Shown here one piece after another: positions 24,681 through 34,340 of a stretch of DNA of 64,000 nt. Each line of letters begins with the position of its first letter. The stretch's first letter is position 1. Origin of the DNA: an uncultured Chlorobiaceae bacterium (GTDB lineage: Bacteria > Bacteroidota > Chlorobiia > Chlorobiales > Chlorobiaceae). Made by a program: the position numbers and the translations under genes. Under the pieces are notes generated by a model that was not told where the DNA came from, did not search any database, and saw only the letters and a list, made by a program, of their open reading frames with translations. The DNA lies in assembly GCA_903882665.1 (NCBI GenBank), contig CAIRXW010000030.1, positions 1 through 64,000 on the forward strand, written 5' to 3'.

Positions 24681-25292
24681 ATGGAGCAACTTGATCTCAA
24701 AAAGGAGTTGAAGCACCTGTATCATGCTTCTGCCAAAGATGTAGCTGTAGTTGATGTTCCCGCCATGAATTTCCTGATGGTGGATGGTGAGGGCGATCCC
24801 AATACTTCACAAACCTATGTTGAGGCAATTGAAGCACTGTTCGCGGTTTCCTATACCGTGAAGTTTATGGTCAGGAAGGGTGAACTCGCAATTGATTACG
24901 GAGTCACGCCCCTCGAAGGGCTCTGGTGGGCAGATGACATGACCAGGTTCTCGCCTGACGACAAATCAAACTGGAAGTGGACAGCGATGATCATGCAGCC
25001 CTCATTTGTCAATGCAGACCTTATCGAACGTGCCTCGGCGGAGGTAAAAAAGAAGAAGAATTCATCGGCCATATTGAGGGTGAGGTTTGCATCATGGACT
25101 GAAGGGGAGTGCGCGCAAATCATGCATATCGGGCCGTTCTCCGAAGAGGGTCCGACGATTAAGCGGCTTCACCGCTTCATTGAAGCCGGCAATCGGCAGC
25201 GAATGGGCAAGCATCACGAAATTTACCTGAGCGACATCCGCAAAGCCGATCCAAAAAACTGGAAAACCATTATTCGTCAGCCGATGCAGTGA
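24681..25292 (+). CDS. GyrI-like small-molecule-binding protein
   Basis: A 203-aa cytoplasmic protein of the GyrI-like (SOUL/BacR effector-binding) family, without a DNA-binding domain. Characteristic parts are VDVPAMNFLMVDGEGDPN near residue 30, an aromatic LEGLWWADD near 80, and CAQIMHIGPFSEEGPTIKRLH near 150-170. Such stand-alone proteins bind or hydrolyse hydrophobic electrophiles or drugs in the few cases studied. AAGGAG is positioned ahead of the ATG. It appears monocistronic, between the purine permease (divergent) and the peroxiredoxin gene. Confidence 0.8.
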   Translation: MEQLDLKKELKHLYHASAKDVAVVDVPAMNFLMVDGEGDPNTSQTYVEAIEALFAVSYTVKFMVRKGELAIDYGVTPLEGLWWADDMTRFSPDDKSNWKWTAMIMQPSFVNADLIERASAEVKKKKNSSAILRVRFASWTEGECAQIMHIGPFSEEGPTIKRLHRFIEAGNRQRMGKHHEIYLSDIRKADPKNWKTIIRQPMQ

Positions 25293-25365
25293 TGGTGGTT
25301 GTTCTGTTCGTCTATCCTCGCGCAAACAGTTCGGCAACTATCTCTGACGCAACCTTGTTATTTTG

Positions 25366-25394
25366 TTGCAATACTTCTTAAAAAATATTATAAT
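25366..25394 (+). promoter_or_regulatory. Sigma-70-type promoter of the peroxiredoxin gene
   Basis: TTGCAA at 25366-25371 and a perfect TATAAT at 25389-25394 are separated by exactly 17 bases in AT-rich DNA. The implied transcript starts near 25401 and has a leader of about 55 bases before the ATG at 25457. This predicts strong constitutive expression. No Fur, PerR or OxyR site was recognised. Confidence 0.7.
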
Positions 25395-25456
25395 GGATAA
25401 AATTTATCCGGTTTTTATTATTTACTTCTAACGTTAACCAAAACAAAGAAAATATC

Positions 25457-26047
25457 ATGAGTGTACTCGTCGGCCGCAAGGCGCCGGATTTTGATGTCCC
25501 AGCCGTTGTCAATGGCTCGGAGTTTATTGATTCGTGCAAGCTTTCTGATTACAAGGGCAAGTATGTGGTGCTCTTCTTTTATCCGCTTGATTTCACCTTT
25601 GTTTGTCCGACAGAGTTGCATGCCTTTCAGGAGAAGCTTCAGGAGTTCCGTGACCGGAACGTTGAGCTTATTGGTTGTTCGGTGGATTCCAAGTTTTCCC
25701 ATTTCGCCTGGCTTCACACACCGAGAACCCAGGGTGGCATCAAGGGCGTAACCTATACACTGCTTTCAGATCTGAACAAGACGGTTTCAACTGATTATGA
25801 TGTGCTGCTTGAGGGCGCAGGGATTGCACTCAGAGGGCTTTTCCTGATCGACAAGGAGGGTGTTGTGCAGCATCAGGTAGTCAACCATCTTGCTCTTGGT
25901 CGTAACATTGATGAGGTGCTCCGCCTGGTTGATGCGTTGCAGTTTACCGAAGAGCATGGTGAGGTTTGTCCGGCAAACTGGAACAAGGGTGATAAAACGA
26001 TGGCCCCGACGCAAGAGGGTTTGATCGAATTTTTCGAGGAGACCTGA
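25457..26047 (+). CDS. 2-Cys peroxiredoxin (AhpC/Prx1 type)
   Basis: A 196-aa thiol peroxidase that reduces H2O2 and organic peroxides. The peroxidatic Cys50 lies in FYPLDFTFVCPTE and the resolving Cys171 in EHGEVCPANW, both exactly in the typical 2-Cys pattern. The C-terminus EFFEE provides the last helix. No ahpF or reductase gene is adjacent, so electrons probably come from thioredoxin. The gene has its own strong promoter and is followed by a convergent proS. Confidence 0.93.
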   Translation: MSVLVGRKAPDFDVPAVVNGSEFIDSCKLSDYKGKYVVLFFYPLDFTFVCPTELHAFQEKLQEFRDRNVELIGCSVDSKFSHFAWLHTPRTQGGIKGVTYTLLSDLNKTVSTDYDVLLEGAGIALRGLFLIDKEGVVQHQVVNHLALGRNIDEVLRLVDALQFTEEHGEVCPANWNKGDKTMAPTQEGLIEFFEET

Positions 26048-26120
26048 TCGCGGTTTGATTTTGCTGCGACAACGCAATCTCTCTGAAGATCAAAACTATT
26101 GCAAGAGTGTTTTGCAAGTT

Positions 26121-26165
26121 ACTGCCTTCCCCCAGCCTTTTCTTTGAAGGTCGGCGAAAGGCAGT
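26121..26165. terminator. Hairpin between peroxiredoxin gene and proS
   Basis: ACTGCCTT at 26121-26128 pairs with AAGGCAGT at 26158-26165, and a shorter imperfect inner pairing lies between them. It sits in the 125-base space between two convergent genes, where a two-way terminator is expected. It lacks a clear T-run, so the function is uncertain. Confidence 0.45.
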
Positions 26166-26171
26166 ATAAGT

Positions 26172-27617
26172 TTAATAGGCTTTGGCAAACACAACCTTGC
26201 GTGCAGCGGGTTGCCCTGAGTAGATACAGGTACCGGGTTCGTCGATGCCATATTGTGCAATATAGTCGGCCTCTTCGGGGAGCACCCTGATGGTGGCTTT
26301 GGTCTCTGCCTTGATTTTCGCTTCAGTTTCGGCCGTACCGTCCCAGTGGGCGATCACAAATCCCTTTTCAACAGCCACCTTGAACTCTTCATAACTCTGC
26401 ACTTCAAAGGTGTGCTCGGTGCGGAACTGGAGTGCTTTGTCGAACATGCTCTGCTGGATGGTGTTCAAAATTTCGCTGATGCGATCCGGCAGGGTTTCGT
26501 CGAGCGGCAGTTCGGTTTTTTCGAGCGTGTCGCGTCGAGCGGCAATGCAGATATTGTTCTGGATATCGCGTGGCCCGAGTTCAATACGGATGGGGATGCC
26601 CTGTAGCTCATATTCGGCAAATTTCCATCCGGGGGAGTTCTGTTCGCTGCTGTCGACAAAGGTCGCTATGCCGCTTTTGTTGAGTTCGTGGGCAATGGCA
26701 TTGGCCTTTTCGATGACGGCTGCCTTGTCGCCCCTAAGAATGGGGATGATGACCACCTGGCGTGTCGCAAGTTTCGGCGGCAGCACCAGGCCGCGGTCAT
26801 CCGAGTGGGCCATGATCAGTGCGCCGATCAGCCTTGTCGAGACACCCCAACTTGTTGCCCAGACATAGTCGAGTATTCCCTCTTTTGTCTGAAACTGGCA
26901 GTCGAAGGCTTTGGCAAAATTCTGGCCGAGGTTGTGGGAGGTTCCGGCCTGAAGCGCCTTGCTGTCCTGCATCATCGCTTCAATGCACCAGGTATCGACC
27001 GCACCGGCAAATTTTTCGTTGTCGGTTTTCTTGCCCATGATAACCGGCATTGCCATATACTCTTCGGCAAAAGTCTTGTAGACGTTGATCATGCGCAGCA
27101 CCTCTTCCTGCGACTCTTCGGGGTTGGCATGGGCGGTATGGCCCTCCTGCCAGAGAAATTCGGTGGTTCTCAAAAAAAGGCGGGTTCTCATCTCCCAGCG
27201 TACCACGTTGGCCCATTGATTGATGAGAATTGGCAGGTCGCGGTAGGACTGAATCCACTTTTTATAGGAAGACCAGATGATGGTCTCCGATGTCGGGCGG
27301 ATATAGAGCTTTTCGGCCAGCTCTTCGCCTCCTCCGTGGGTTACAACGGCGCATTCAGGGGCAAACCCTTCGATATGTTCAGCCTCCTTTGCGATGAAGC
27401 TTTCAGGAATAAAGAGCGGGAAGTAGGCGTTGACATGGCCGGTCTCCTTGAACATCCGATCAAGGGCAGCCTGCATTTTCTCCCATATCGCATAGCCGTT
27501 TGGCCGTATGACCATGCATCCCCTGACATCGGCATAATCGGCCAGTTTTGCTGAGCGTACAAGGTCAATATACCACTGGGAATAGTCCTCGCTTCTTGAA
27601 GTGATCTTATCTGCCAC
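26172..27617 (-). CDS. proS: Prolyl-tRNA synthetase (short, archaeal/eukaryotic-like type)
   Basis: A 481-aa class II synthetase charging tRNA-Pro. [16 protein letters not shown] and [15 protein letters not shown] open the catalytic domain (motif 1 region). [38 protein letters not shown] (motif 2) and later [14 protein letters not shown] (motif 3 region) follow. An anticodon-binding domain and a C-terminal extension ending KVVFAKAY complete it. There is no editing insertion between motifs 2 and 3, so this is the ProRS type 3 found in archaea, eukaryotes and some bacteria such as Chlorobi and Bacteroidetes. Confidence 0.95.
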   Translation of the reverse strand: MADKITSRSEDYSQWYIDLVRSAKLADYADVRGCMVIRPNGYAIWEKMQAALDRMFKETGHVNAYFPLFIPESFIAKEAEHIEGFAPECAVVTHGGGEELAEKLYIRPTSETIIWSSYKKWIQSYRDLPILINQWANVVRWEMRTRLFLRTTEFLWQEGHTAHANPEESQEEVLRMINVYKTFAEEYMAMPVIMGKKTDNEKFAGAVDTWCIEAMMQDSKALQAGTSHNLGQNFAKAFDCQFQTKEGILDYVWATSWGVSTRLIGALIMAHSDDRGLVLPPKLATRQVVIIPILRGDKAAVIEKANAIAHELNKSGIATFVDSSEQNSPGWKFAEYELQGIPIRIELGPRDIQNNICIAARRDTLEKTELPLDETLPDRISEILNTIQQSMFDKALQFRTEHTFEVQSYEEFKVAVEKGFVIAHWDGTAETEAKIKAETKATIRVLPEEADYIAQYGIDEPGTCIYSGQPAARKVVFAKAY

Positions 27618-27674
27618 GTTTTAGTTTAACTGTTTGTTACTGAAAAAGAATACTGTTGAAAAATATACAACCTG

Positions 27675-28412
27675 CTAATCAAATTTTTTCATCTTTTCCA
27701 TAAGGTTTTTCAGGTGCGCTTTCTCCTGTGCTCCGAGCGGTTTCTGGTTGTCGGCCACAGGCTGGTATCCTGCGGGTACCATGAATTGGGAGGCAGGAAC
27801 CGTTTTTGGCCACAGTTGCACAAGTTCCATCGTGTATTTTCCACTATCGTTATATTGCACGATCTTGACGGGGAATCCCTCAACGCCTTCCGTGCTGAGC
27901 TTTTTGGCCAGTTGTGTGTTAGAGAGCCTTGGGTTTTGTGACTGAAGGATTCTGAAGGTCGAGAAATTGCCAAGATCACGCGTTACCCAAAGCTCAAGTT
28001 TTTCGGTGGTACTGGTGAGTAAAATGTGCTGGCAACGGTACCCTTTTATGGTTTGCCCTCCGAGTTTTGCGAGTGTGTAGTTGCTGTCGAAATCGAGCAG
28101 CATGGCGTTTTCGGCCGCAGTTTTCAGGTTGACCAGGCTGTAGCTTTTTGCCCGATGGTTGATGATGCAGGCCTGATCGGGCTGGGATGCTTTGGTGATG
28201 ACCGTCGTTTTGAGCGGCTCAGGTATTTTGTTCATCTGCATGACCATATCCATGCGTTGAGCCGTTGCTCCAAACGAGTAGGTGACTTTGGCGGAACCGT
28301 TGGGCATGGTGAGTGCCATATCCATGATTCCCGTGAATTTTGAAGCGGCTGATGCGGGTGCGCTTTGAGCGGTAAACAGCAGCAGAAGCAGTGCAAGAAG
28401 AACTTTATTCAT
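27675..28412 (-). CDS. Exported DUF4412-domain protein
   Basis: A 245-aa protein with a clear signal peptide (KVLLALLLLLFTAQSAPASA, cleavage near residue 23). The mature part looks like a beta-rich periplasmic domain of the DUF4412 type: TGIMDMALTMPNGSAKVTYSF, then QRMDMVMQMNK, a HRAKSYSLVNL strand and GYRCQHILLT. LolA/LolB-like folds bind lipid with a similar strand pattern, so an envelope role is plausible, but the function is not established. It is divergent from prmC and ends with a Lys-rich helix (LKNLMEKMKKFD). Confidence 0.7.
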   Translation of the reverse strand: MNKVLLALLLLLFTAQSAPASAASKFTGIMDMALTMPNGSAKVTYSFGATAQRMDMVMQMNKIPEPLKTTVITKASQPDQACIINHRAKSYSLVNLKTAAENAMLLDFDSNYTLAKLGGQTIKGYRCQHILLTSTTEKLELWVTRDLGNFSTFRILQSQNPRLSNTQLAKKLSTEGVEGFPVKIVQYNDSGKYTMELVQLWPKTVPASQFMVPAGYQPVADNQKPLGAQEKAHLKNLMEKMKKFD

Positions 28413-28613
28413 CGTGTCGTTGCCTGGTTAATGGGCTATCTTTATTTATTGTTGTGCAGTGTATCGGTTAACCAATAGTGAACGGTAATGTACTCTTTGT
28501 AATCGCCTGGTGAGAAGATTTTTTTTAAAGAGCGATCGCGATGGTGTACCTTAATGACTTTTGCTGTTCCCCTGGAGGGGGGGCAGCGTGAACGTTTGGC
28601 TTGAGAGTTTGTG

Positions 28614-29504
28614 ATGGAAGAGGTGAAAGAGTGGGAGGTTGTTGAACTGCTCAAAACAACCACTGAATATTTTACAGCGAAAAAGGTCGATGAGGCGCGC
28701 ATCAGTGCGGAGCTGCTGCTGGGGCATGTGCTCGCCAGGAGTCGCCTTGAACTCTATTTGCAGCACAACAGGCCGGTCTACCGCGATGAGCTTGACCGTT
28801 TCAGGACACTCTGCCGCCAGCGGATCGAAGGGCGTCCGGTGCAGTACATAACCGGAGAGCAGTACTTTTACGGCCTGCAATTTTTTGTTGATGAGCGGGT
28901 GCTTATTCCCCGTCCGGAAACCGAACTGATTGTTGAGCATGTGCTTGAATCCTTCGGCATGACAGGTCGAGGGGGCTCATGTGAAGCGAAGATTCTTGAT
29001 ATTGGTACGGGAAGCGGCTGCATTGCCCTGACTTTGGCGAAGCTCTGCCCTGAAGTGAGGGTAAGCGCCGTTGATTGCTCTCCCGGAGCCCTTGAGGTTG
29101 CTGGCATAAACGCCGCAACGCTTGGTGTGGAATCGCAGGCAGCATTTATTTTGGCAGATATGTTCGATGAACTCTTTGCGGCAAGGCTGCCTGAGGCGGC
29201 CTATGATTTGATTGTCTCCAATCCGCCCTATATTCCGGCGCTTGAATGGGAGAATCTTCAGCGGGAGGTGAAACAGTACGAACCAAAAATTGCGCTGACC
29301 ACACTGAACGGGCTGGAGTGTTACCAGGCGATTGCCGCACAGGCAGCAAAGCTCCTTGTTCCGGGAGGGAGGCTCTGTTTTGAACTCCATGCAGACGGGG
29401 CCGCCGCAGTGTCGGAACTTATGACACGCCATGGTTTTTGCGGAATCAGGGTAGCAAAAGATTATTCCGGCCATGACCGGATTATTTCCGGTACTTTTGG
29501 CTGA
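28614..29504 (+). CDS. prmC: Peptide chain release factor N5-glutamine methyltransferase
   Basis: A 296-aa class I methyltransferase that methylates the Gln of the GGQ motif in RF1 and RF2. The helical N-terminal domain recognises the release factor. ILDIGTGSGCIALTLAK is the SAM-binding motif I, and YDLIVSNPPYIP contains the NPPY that holds the target Gln. GRPVQYITGEQYFYG and PRPETELIVE are further PrmC hallmarks. The start may be the ATG at 28614 or the overlapping GTG at 28611. prfA, the usual neighbour, is not adjacent. hrcA follows on the same strand after 163 bases. Confidence 0.93.
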   Translation: MEEVKEWEVVELLKTTTEYFTAKKVDEARISAELLLGHVLARSRLELYLQHNRPVYRDELDRFRTLCRQRIEGRPVQYITGEQYFYGLQFFVDERVLIPRPETELIVEHVLESFGMTGRGGSCEAKILDIGTGSGCIALTLAKLCPEVRVSAVDCSPGALEVAGINAATLGVESQAAFILADMFDELFAARLPEAAYDLIVSNPPYIPALEWENLQREVKQYEPKIALTTLNGLECYQAIAAQAAKLLVPGGRLCFELHADGAAAVSELMTRHGFCGIRVAKDYSGHDRIISGTFG

Positions 29505-29667
29505 AAAATGGCGGGTGCGCTCTTTTTTTCGTGAAAAGAGAGCGGCGGCACTATATTACAGCTCATTCTCTATAATGATAATGCAAAGGGTGTAGAGTCG
29601 ATTAGTTTTTTTAAATTCACCTGTTTGTTTCTTACCGTTAAATTGCAATTGCTATGGGTGTACGTTG

Positions 29668-30720
29668 ATGGATTTTCGTGATCTCAATATCAGAGAGCGG
29701 CAGGTTCTTGGTATTATTATCCAGGCCTATGTTGTGACTGCTGCTCCGGTGGGCTCAAGGTATATAGCCAAAAATTACAATCTTGGCCTTTCAGACGCCA
29801 CGATACGCAATGTCATGGCCGAACTTGAGAGTGAAGGCTATATCAGCCAGCCGCATACCTCTGCGGGAAGAATTCCGACCGACAAGGGGTATCGCTACTA
29901 TGTTGATCTTATCATGACCTTTCAGTCGCTTGACGAGCAGGAGAAAAAGAGGATTGAGGAACATGTTGGTGACATCAGCATCGATCGAAAAGGAACCTCT
30001 TCGGATGTTCTTCTCTCGGCCGTGAAGGTTCTTGGAACAATTTCAAGGCAATTGAGTGTTGTGTTATCACCGACGCTCTCAAATGCAATTTTTGAGAAAC
30101 TCGACATGGTGCTGCTGAGTTCGACGAGGATGATGGTGATTCTCTCCATCCAGTCGTTGTTTGTCAAGACCATTGTCATGGAACTTGATCTTGAGGTCTC
30201 CCGCCAGACGGTTGACGGCGTGGTCGATATGCTCAACCAGCGTTTGTCGGGTCTTACGCTTGCCGAAATCCGCCGCTCAATTACCCGGCGTCTTTCGGAT
30301 TGCAGTTGCGACAGTGGTCTGAAAAATCTTATTGTACGCTCTGCTGGTACCCTTTTTGATGAGTCGCCCATTTTTGAACGGCTCTATATTTCCGGTACCG
30401 AATATATTGTTGATCAGCCAGAATTCAAGCAGCCTGACAAGGTTCGGGAGCTTATCACCATGATCGAAGACAAGTTCAGCATGGCCAAGCTTGTTGAAAA
30501 CAGCGGGCCGTCGCGTATGGATATTACCATCAGTATTGGCAAGGAGAACTGCGAACGGCATGCCGAAGAGCTGACCATTGTTTCAGCACCCTACTATGTT
30601 GGGAATATGGTTGGAAAACTGGGGATTCTCGGACCGAAAAGAATGGATTATGAACATGCTGTCCGTGTGCTCAATTATATGGCCGACAGTCTCTCTGCAA
30701 CGCTGTCGGGAGTTAATTAA
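29668..30720 (+). CDS. hrcA: Heat-inducible transcription repressor HrcA
   Basis: A 350-aa repressor of class I heat-shock genes. It has an N-terminal winged helix ([20 protein letters not shown], then [32 protein letters not shown]), a GAF-like middle and a C-terminal dimerisation part. HrcA binds CIRCE elements and is kept active by GroEL. I found no CIRCE inverted repeat directly upstream, so this operon may be driven otherwise, while HrcA acts on groESL elsewhere. It is first in the hrcA-grpE-dnaJ operon. The ATG at 29668 is chosen over the TTG before it. Confidence 0.95.
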   Translation: MDFRDLNIRERQVLGIIIQAYVVTAAPVGSRYIAKNYNLGLSDATIRNVMAELESEGYISQPHTSAGRIPTDKGYRYYVDLIMTFQSLDEQEKKRIEEHVGDISIDRKGTSSDVLLSAVKVLGTISRQLSVVLSPTLSNAIFEKLDMVLLSSTRMMVILSIQSLFVKTIVMELDLEVSRQTVDGVVDMLNQRLSGLTLAEIRRSITRRLSDCSCDSGLKNLIVRSAGTLFDESPIFERLYISGTEYIVDQPEFKQPDKVRELITMIEDKFSMAKLVENSGPSRMDITISIGKENCERHAEELTIVSAPYYVGNMVGKLGILGPKRMDYEHAVRVLNYMADSLSATLSGVN

Positions 30721-30738
30721 AAAAAAGTAACGTAATTT

Positions 30739-31362
30739 ATGACAAAGAACGCAATGGACGAACAAGAGAGCAATAAAGAGTATTTGGGGGATATCCCGCA
30801 AACAGGTGATGTTCAGGACGCTTTATTCAGCACAGCGGAGTGGTCAGTGGGGCAATCAGCACCGCCGCCCGACTCTGCGGCAGACAGAATAGCCGAACTC
30901 GAGAGTGAGCTGAACCAGCAGAAGGATCAGGTTGGCAAGTATCGCGACGAACTGTTGCGCAAAGCTGCCGATTTTGAGAATTTCCGCAAGCAGAAGGAGC
31001 GAGAGTCAATGATGGCCTCTTCGAGAGCTCTTGAGAAGGTGATCAGGGAGCTGCTTCCGGTTATTGATGATGTCAAACGCCTTCTTGCACACGCTCCCGT
31101 TGATGCTGAGAGGGCAGGTGAAGCGCGGCCCTATATTGAGGGTGTGGAGATGGTCAAGAAAAATCTGGAAAAGTGGCTTGCTGAAAAGGGTGTCAAAGCA
31201 ATAGAATCGAAGGGGATGAAGCTTGATGTGAACTTCCATGAAGCCATCTCACAGGTTGATCATCCTGAATCGGAGCCGGAGATGATTATCGAAGAGTACC
31301 AGACAGGCTATCTCCTGGGCGAGAAGGTGATTCGCCATGCCAAGGTCATCGTTGCCCGGTAG
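30739..31362 (+). CDS. grpE: Nucleotide exchange factor GrpE
   Basis: A 207-aa cochaperone that releases ADP from DnaK. It has an acidic, disordered N-terminus, then a long helix ([21 protein letters not shown], about residues 48-120) for dimerisation. The beta domain starts near [18 protein letters not shown] and includes [12 protein letters not shown] and [16 protein letters not shown], all typical of GrpE. It lies 18 bases after hrcA and 50 bases before dnaJ, so all three are one operon; dnaK is not in the window. Confidence 0.95.
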   Translation: MTKNAMDEQESNKEYLGDIPQTGDVQDALFSTAEWSVGQSAPPPDSAADRIAELESELNQQKDQVGKYRDELLRKAADFENFRKQKERESMMASSRALEKVIRELLPVIDDVKRLLAHAPVDAERAGEARPYIEGVEMVKKNLEKWLAEKGVKAIESKGMKLDVNFHEAISQVDHPESEPEMIIEEYQTGYLLGEKVIRHAKVIVAR

Positions 31363-31412
31363 AGGTACTTTTTTACAATGAACGACATTCAAGTTAATTT
31401 GCTGGTCTTATT

Positions 31413-32594
31413 ATGAAGAGAGAATATTACGAGGTGCTTGGTGTAGGCCGGACGGCTACCAAGGACGAGATAAAAAAGGCATACCGCAAGCTGGCCTTGC
31501 AGTTTCACCCCGACAAGAATCCCGACAACAAGGATGCTGAGGATCACTTCAAGGAGGTGAACGAAGCTTATGAAGTGCTCAGTAACGACGACAAACGGCG
31601 CCGCTATGACCAGTTTGGCCATGCCGGCGTAGGCTCTTCGGCCGCATCCGGTGGTGGTCAGCCGGGCGGTGGAGCCGATTTAAACGATATTTTCAGCGCT
31701 TTCAACGACATGTTCAGCGGCAGGAACCGGGGAGGGGGCTCTCCCTTCGGTTTTGAAGAGGCTTTTGGTGGAGGTGGAAGAAGACGCGCTTCGGCGGGTA
31801 TTCCGGGTACCGATCTGAAAATTAGACTCAAGCTCACCCTTGAGGAGATTGCCAAGGGTGTTGAAAAAACATTGAAGATCAAAAGGCAGGTTACCTGCAA
31901 GGAGTGTAATGGCAGTGGCTCCAGGTCAGGGGCATCAGAGAGTTGTCAAACCTGTCACGGCAGCGGGGAGGTTCGGCAGGTTTCAAAGACGATGTTTGGT
32001 CAGTTTGTCAATGTTGCCGCCTGTCCGACATGTGGCGGTGAAGGGCGGATGATCAAGGATCGCTGCACATCCTGTTACGGTGAAGGCATAAAGCTCGGTG
32101 AAGTGACCGTAAAGGTTGCTGTTCCATCAGGAGTTGAGGACGGAAATTACCTCACCCTTCGCGGCCAGGGCAACTCCGGGCCAAGGGGTGGTGCGGCCGG
32201 AGATCTGATTGTGGTGATCGAAGAGATCCAGCACGAGCTCTTCTCCCGCAATGGCGACGATGTGATCTATAACCTTGCCGTCAGTTTTCCCGACCTTGTG
32301 CTCGGTACGAAGGTTGACGTTCCGACGCTTGACGGAGCGGTCAAGCTCACCATCCCTCCCTCGACGCAGCCTGAGACCATGCTTCGCATAGCAGGTCATG
32401 GTATAGGACATTTGAGAGGATCGTCAAGGGGCGACCAGTATGTGAAAGTCAACGTCTTTGTCCCGAAAGATCTTTCACATCAGGACAAGGAACTTTTGAA
32501 GGAGATGAAAAAATCATCAGGGATTTCACCCTCGGCCCATAACGACAAGGATGGTAAAGGCTTTTTTGAAAAAGCCCGCGATATTTTCAGTTAA
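31413..32594 (+). CDS. dnaJ: Chaperone protein DnaJ
   Basis: A 393-aa type I Hsp40 that delivers unfolded proteins to DnaK. The J domain (1-70) has the HPD motif in [10 protein letters not shown] Gly/Phe-rich region spans about 75-130. Four zinc-finger repeats follow: [24 protein letters not shown] and CTSCYGEG, with two C-terminal substrate-binding domains after them. All features of full-length DnaJ are present. It is the last gene of the hrcA operon and is followed by a strong terminator. Confidence 0.97.
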   Translation: MKREYYEVLGVGRTATKDEIKKAYRKLALQFHPDKNPDNKDAEDHFKEVNEAYEVLSNDDKRRRYDQFGHAGVGSSAASGGGQPGGGADLNDIFSAFNDMFSGRNRGGGSPFGFEEAFGGGGRRRASAGIPGTDLKIRLKLTLEEIAKGVEKTLKIKRQVTCKECNGSGSRSGASESCQTCHGSGEVRQVSKTMFGQFVNVAACPTCGGEGRMIKDRCTSCYGEGIKLGEVTVKVAVPSGVEDGNYLTLRGQGNSGPRGGAAGDLIVVIEEIQHELFSRNGDDVIYNLAVSFPDLVLGTKVDVPTLDGAVKLTIPPSTQPETMLRIAGHGIGHLRGSSRGDQYVKVNVFVPKDLSHQDKELLKEMKKSSGISPSAHNDKDGKGFFEKARDIFS

Positions 32595-32623
32595 GAGGCA
32601 CTCTTTTTTGAGGGCAGAACAAC

Positions 32624-32660
32624 AAAAAAAGGCCGGAGAAAACAACTCCGGCCTTTTTTA
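32624..32660. terminator. Bidirectional terminator between dnaJ and malic enzyme gene
   Basis: An 8-bp GC-rich stem, GGCCGGAG pairing with CTCCGGCC, closes a seven-base loop and is flanked by A7 on one side and T6 on the other. It can stop transcription from both converging genes. Confidence 0.9.
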
Positions 32661-32682
32661 TAATCTGAAATTGACGCCTGTG

Positions 32683-33891
32683 TTACTTCAGCAAAGCCTG
32701 TACCAGCTCTTCCAGCTCAGGCTCATTCCCGGCGTAGCTTCTCTCCGCATCAGGATTTGAGATAACATCCACAATATTGCGTACAACATTCTTGTTAAAT
32801 GCTGTTGGCATCAGGTGATTACGGGTCGGATCAATGGACCAGGCTATTGAGGTTGCCACAGCCATTTTGATTTTCGGTGTCACGATTTTGATGCCACTTG
32901 TAAAGAGTCCCCTGAAAAGGCCGGGGAAAACAAGGGCATTATTCACCTGGTTTGGCAGATCAGAACGACCCGTTCCAACAATGCTGGCACCAGCCTTGTA
33001 GGCAAGATCGGGCATAATTTCCGGTTCCGGATTGGCCATGGCAAAGATAAAGGGCGCAGGGTTCATTCCCTCAACCATTGCAGGAGTGACGATGTTGCCG
33101 ATTGAGACGCCGACAAAGACATCTGCACCAACCATGGTGCTTTGCAGATCGCCACTATGTTTTGCCTTGTTGCTGATTGCAGCGATTCCCTGCTTGATCG
33201 GGTTCATGCCCGGACGGCCCTCGTAGATTGCGCCTTGCGTATCAACCAGCACAACACTCTTAACTTCAGCATGAATCAGGAGTCTTGCAATGGCAATACC
33301 GGCAGCTCCGGCACCGTTGATGACAACAGAGAGTTCCTTGATGTTCCGCCCGGTGACGCGGCAGGCATTGATGATGGCCGCCAGAGTGACGATGGCGGTA
33401 CCATCCTGATCGTCGTGAAAGACCGGAATAGAGAGCTCCTCTTCGAGCCGTTTAAAAATTTCAAAACATCTCGGTGCTGAAATATCTTCAAGATTGATGC
33501 CAGCAAAACTTGGCTCAATCATCTTGCAGAATTTGATGATCTCTTCAACATCGGTTGAGTTGATGCAGAGCGGAATAGCATCAATATCAGCAAACTCCTT
33601 GAAAATGATTGCCTTGCCCTCCATGACCGGCATGGCAGCCTCAGGGCCGAGGTCGCCGAGACCCAGAATTGCAGTGCCATCAGTGACAATCGCAACCTGA
33701 TTGGCCCGATTGGTCAGTGTATAGGATTTCTGTTTGTCGAGACCAATCTCGGTGCAGACAGCAGCTACTCCCGGGGTATAAGCCAGAGAGAGATCCTCTT
33801 TGGTTGTAATGCTGACCTTCGAGCGGATTTCGATCTTGCCGCGCGAACGGAGATGTAACTCTATTGACTTTTGTGAATAATCCATGGGCAT
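32683..33891 (-). CDS. Malic enzyme (malate oxidoreductase, decarboxylating)
   Basis: A 402-aa bacterial-type malic enzyme that converts malate to pyruvate and CO2 with NAD(P)+. SLAYTPGVAAVC and NRANQVAIVTDGTAILGLGD lie in the N-terminal domain. INLEDISAPRCFEI and FHDDQDGTAIV carry the metal ligands, and VVINGAGAAGIAIARLL is the Rossmann nucleotide site. The phosphotransacetylase-like C-terminal domain of MaeB is absent, so it resembles the short malic enzymes of Gram-positive bacteria and archaea. It may link the reductive TCA cycle to pyruvate. Cofactor preference is not readable. Start at 33891 or two codons later. Confidence 0.9.
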   Translation of the reverse strand: MPMDYSQKSIELHLRSRGKIEIRSKVSITTKEDLSLAYTPGVAAVCTEIGLDKQKSYTLTNRANQVAIVTDGTAILGLGDLGPEAAMPVMEGKAIIFKEFADIDAIPLCINSTDVEEIIKFCKMIEPSFAGINLEDISAPRCFEIFKRLEEELSIPVFHDDQDGTAIVTLAAIINACRVTGRNIKELSVVINGAGAAGIAIARLLIHAEVKSVVLVDTQGAIYEGRPGMNPIKQGIAAISNKAKHSGDLQSTMVGADVFVGVSIGNIVTPAMVEGMNPAPFIFAMANPEPEIMPDLAYKAGASIVGTGRSDLPNQVNNALVFPGLFRGLFTSGIKIVTPKIKMAVATSIAWSIDPTRNHLMPTAFNKNVVRNIVDVISNPDAERSYAGNEPELEELVQALLK

Positions 33892-34340
33892 AAAAATGAC
33901 TCTCTGGTCATGATCTGTAGTATGATATAAAATAAGCTTGTCGAACTGGGTGGTGTGCCGGTGAATGCGGGTAAACGTATTAAACCATTCCCTGAAGGAG
34001 TGCAGGCGGACAAGGTGACTTTAAAAACGGTTCAATATACTTTATTTATTGTAAAACCCTTCTTTATGGGTGAAATGGTTTCTTTTTGCTGATTGTTAAC
34101 ATTATTGTGACAAAACGGGCGATTGGTGCACCAATGCAAGCGGGCCGCAGCGGAAAAGAGAGGTAAATATGGTTCATTATTCAACAAATAAATTGGATAT
34201 TATGGTAAGTTAAATACTTATCTCTCAGTATTCCAGCGTTCCAATCTTGACAGGTGCAACAAATGGTCAGCTCTCGGCGATCGACGAAACGAATCAGGCT
34301 TATGGTAATAATCCTGGCAAAGCATTCATAAGGCATACGC
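33892..34340. other. Intergenic region before the restriction island
   Basis: About 450 bases without a supportable gene. A 14-codon frame with an AGAGG site starts at 34169 but has no recognisable content. It marks the border between core genes and the restriction-modification island, and must hold the promoters of the malic enzyme gene and hsdR. No att-like repeat or tRNA was seen. Confidence 0.4.
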
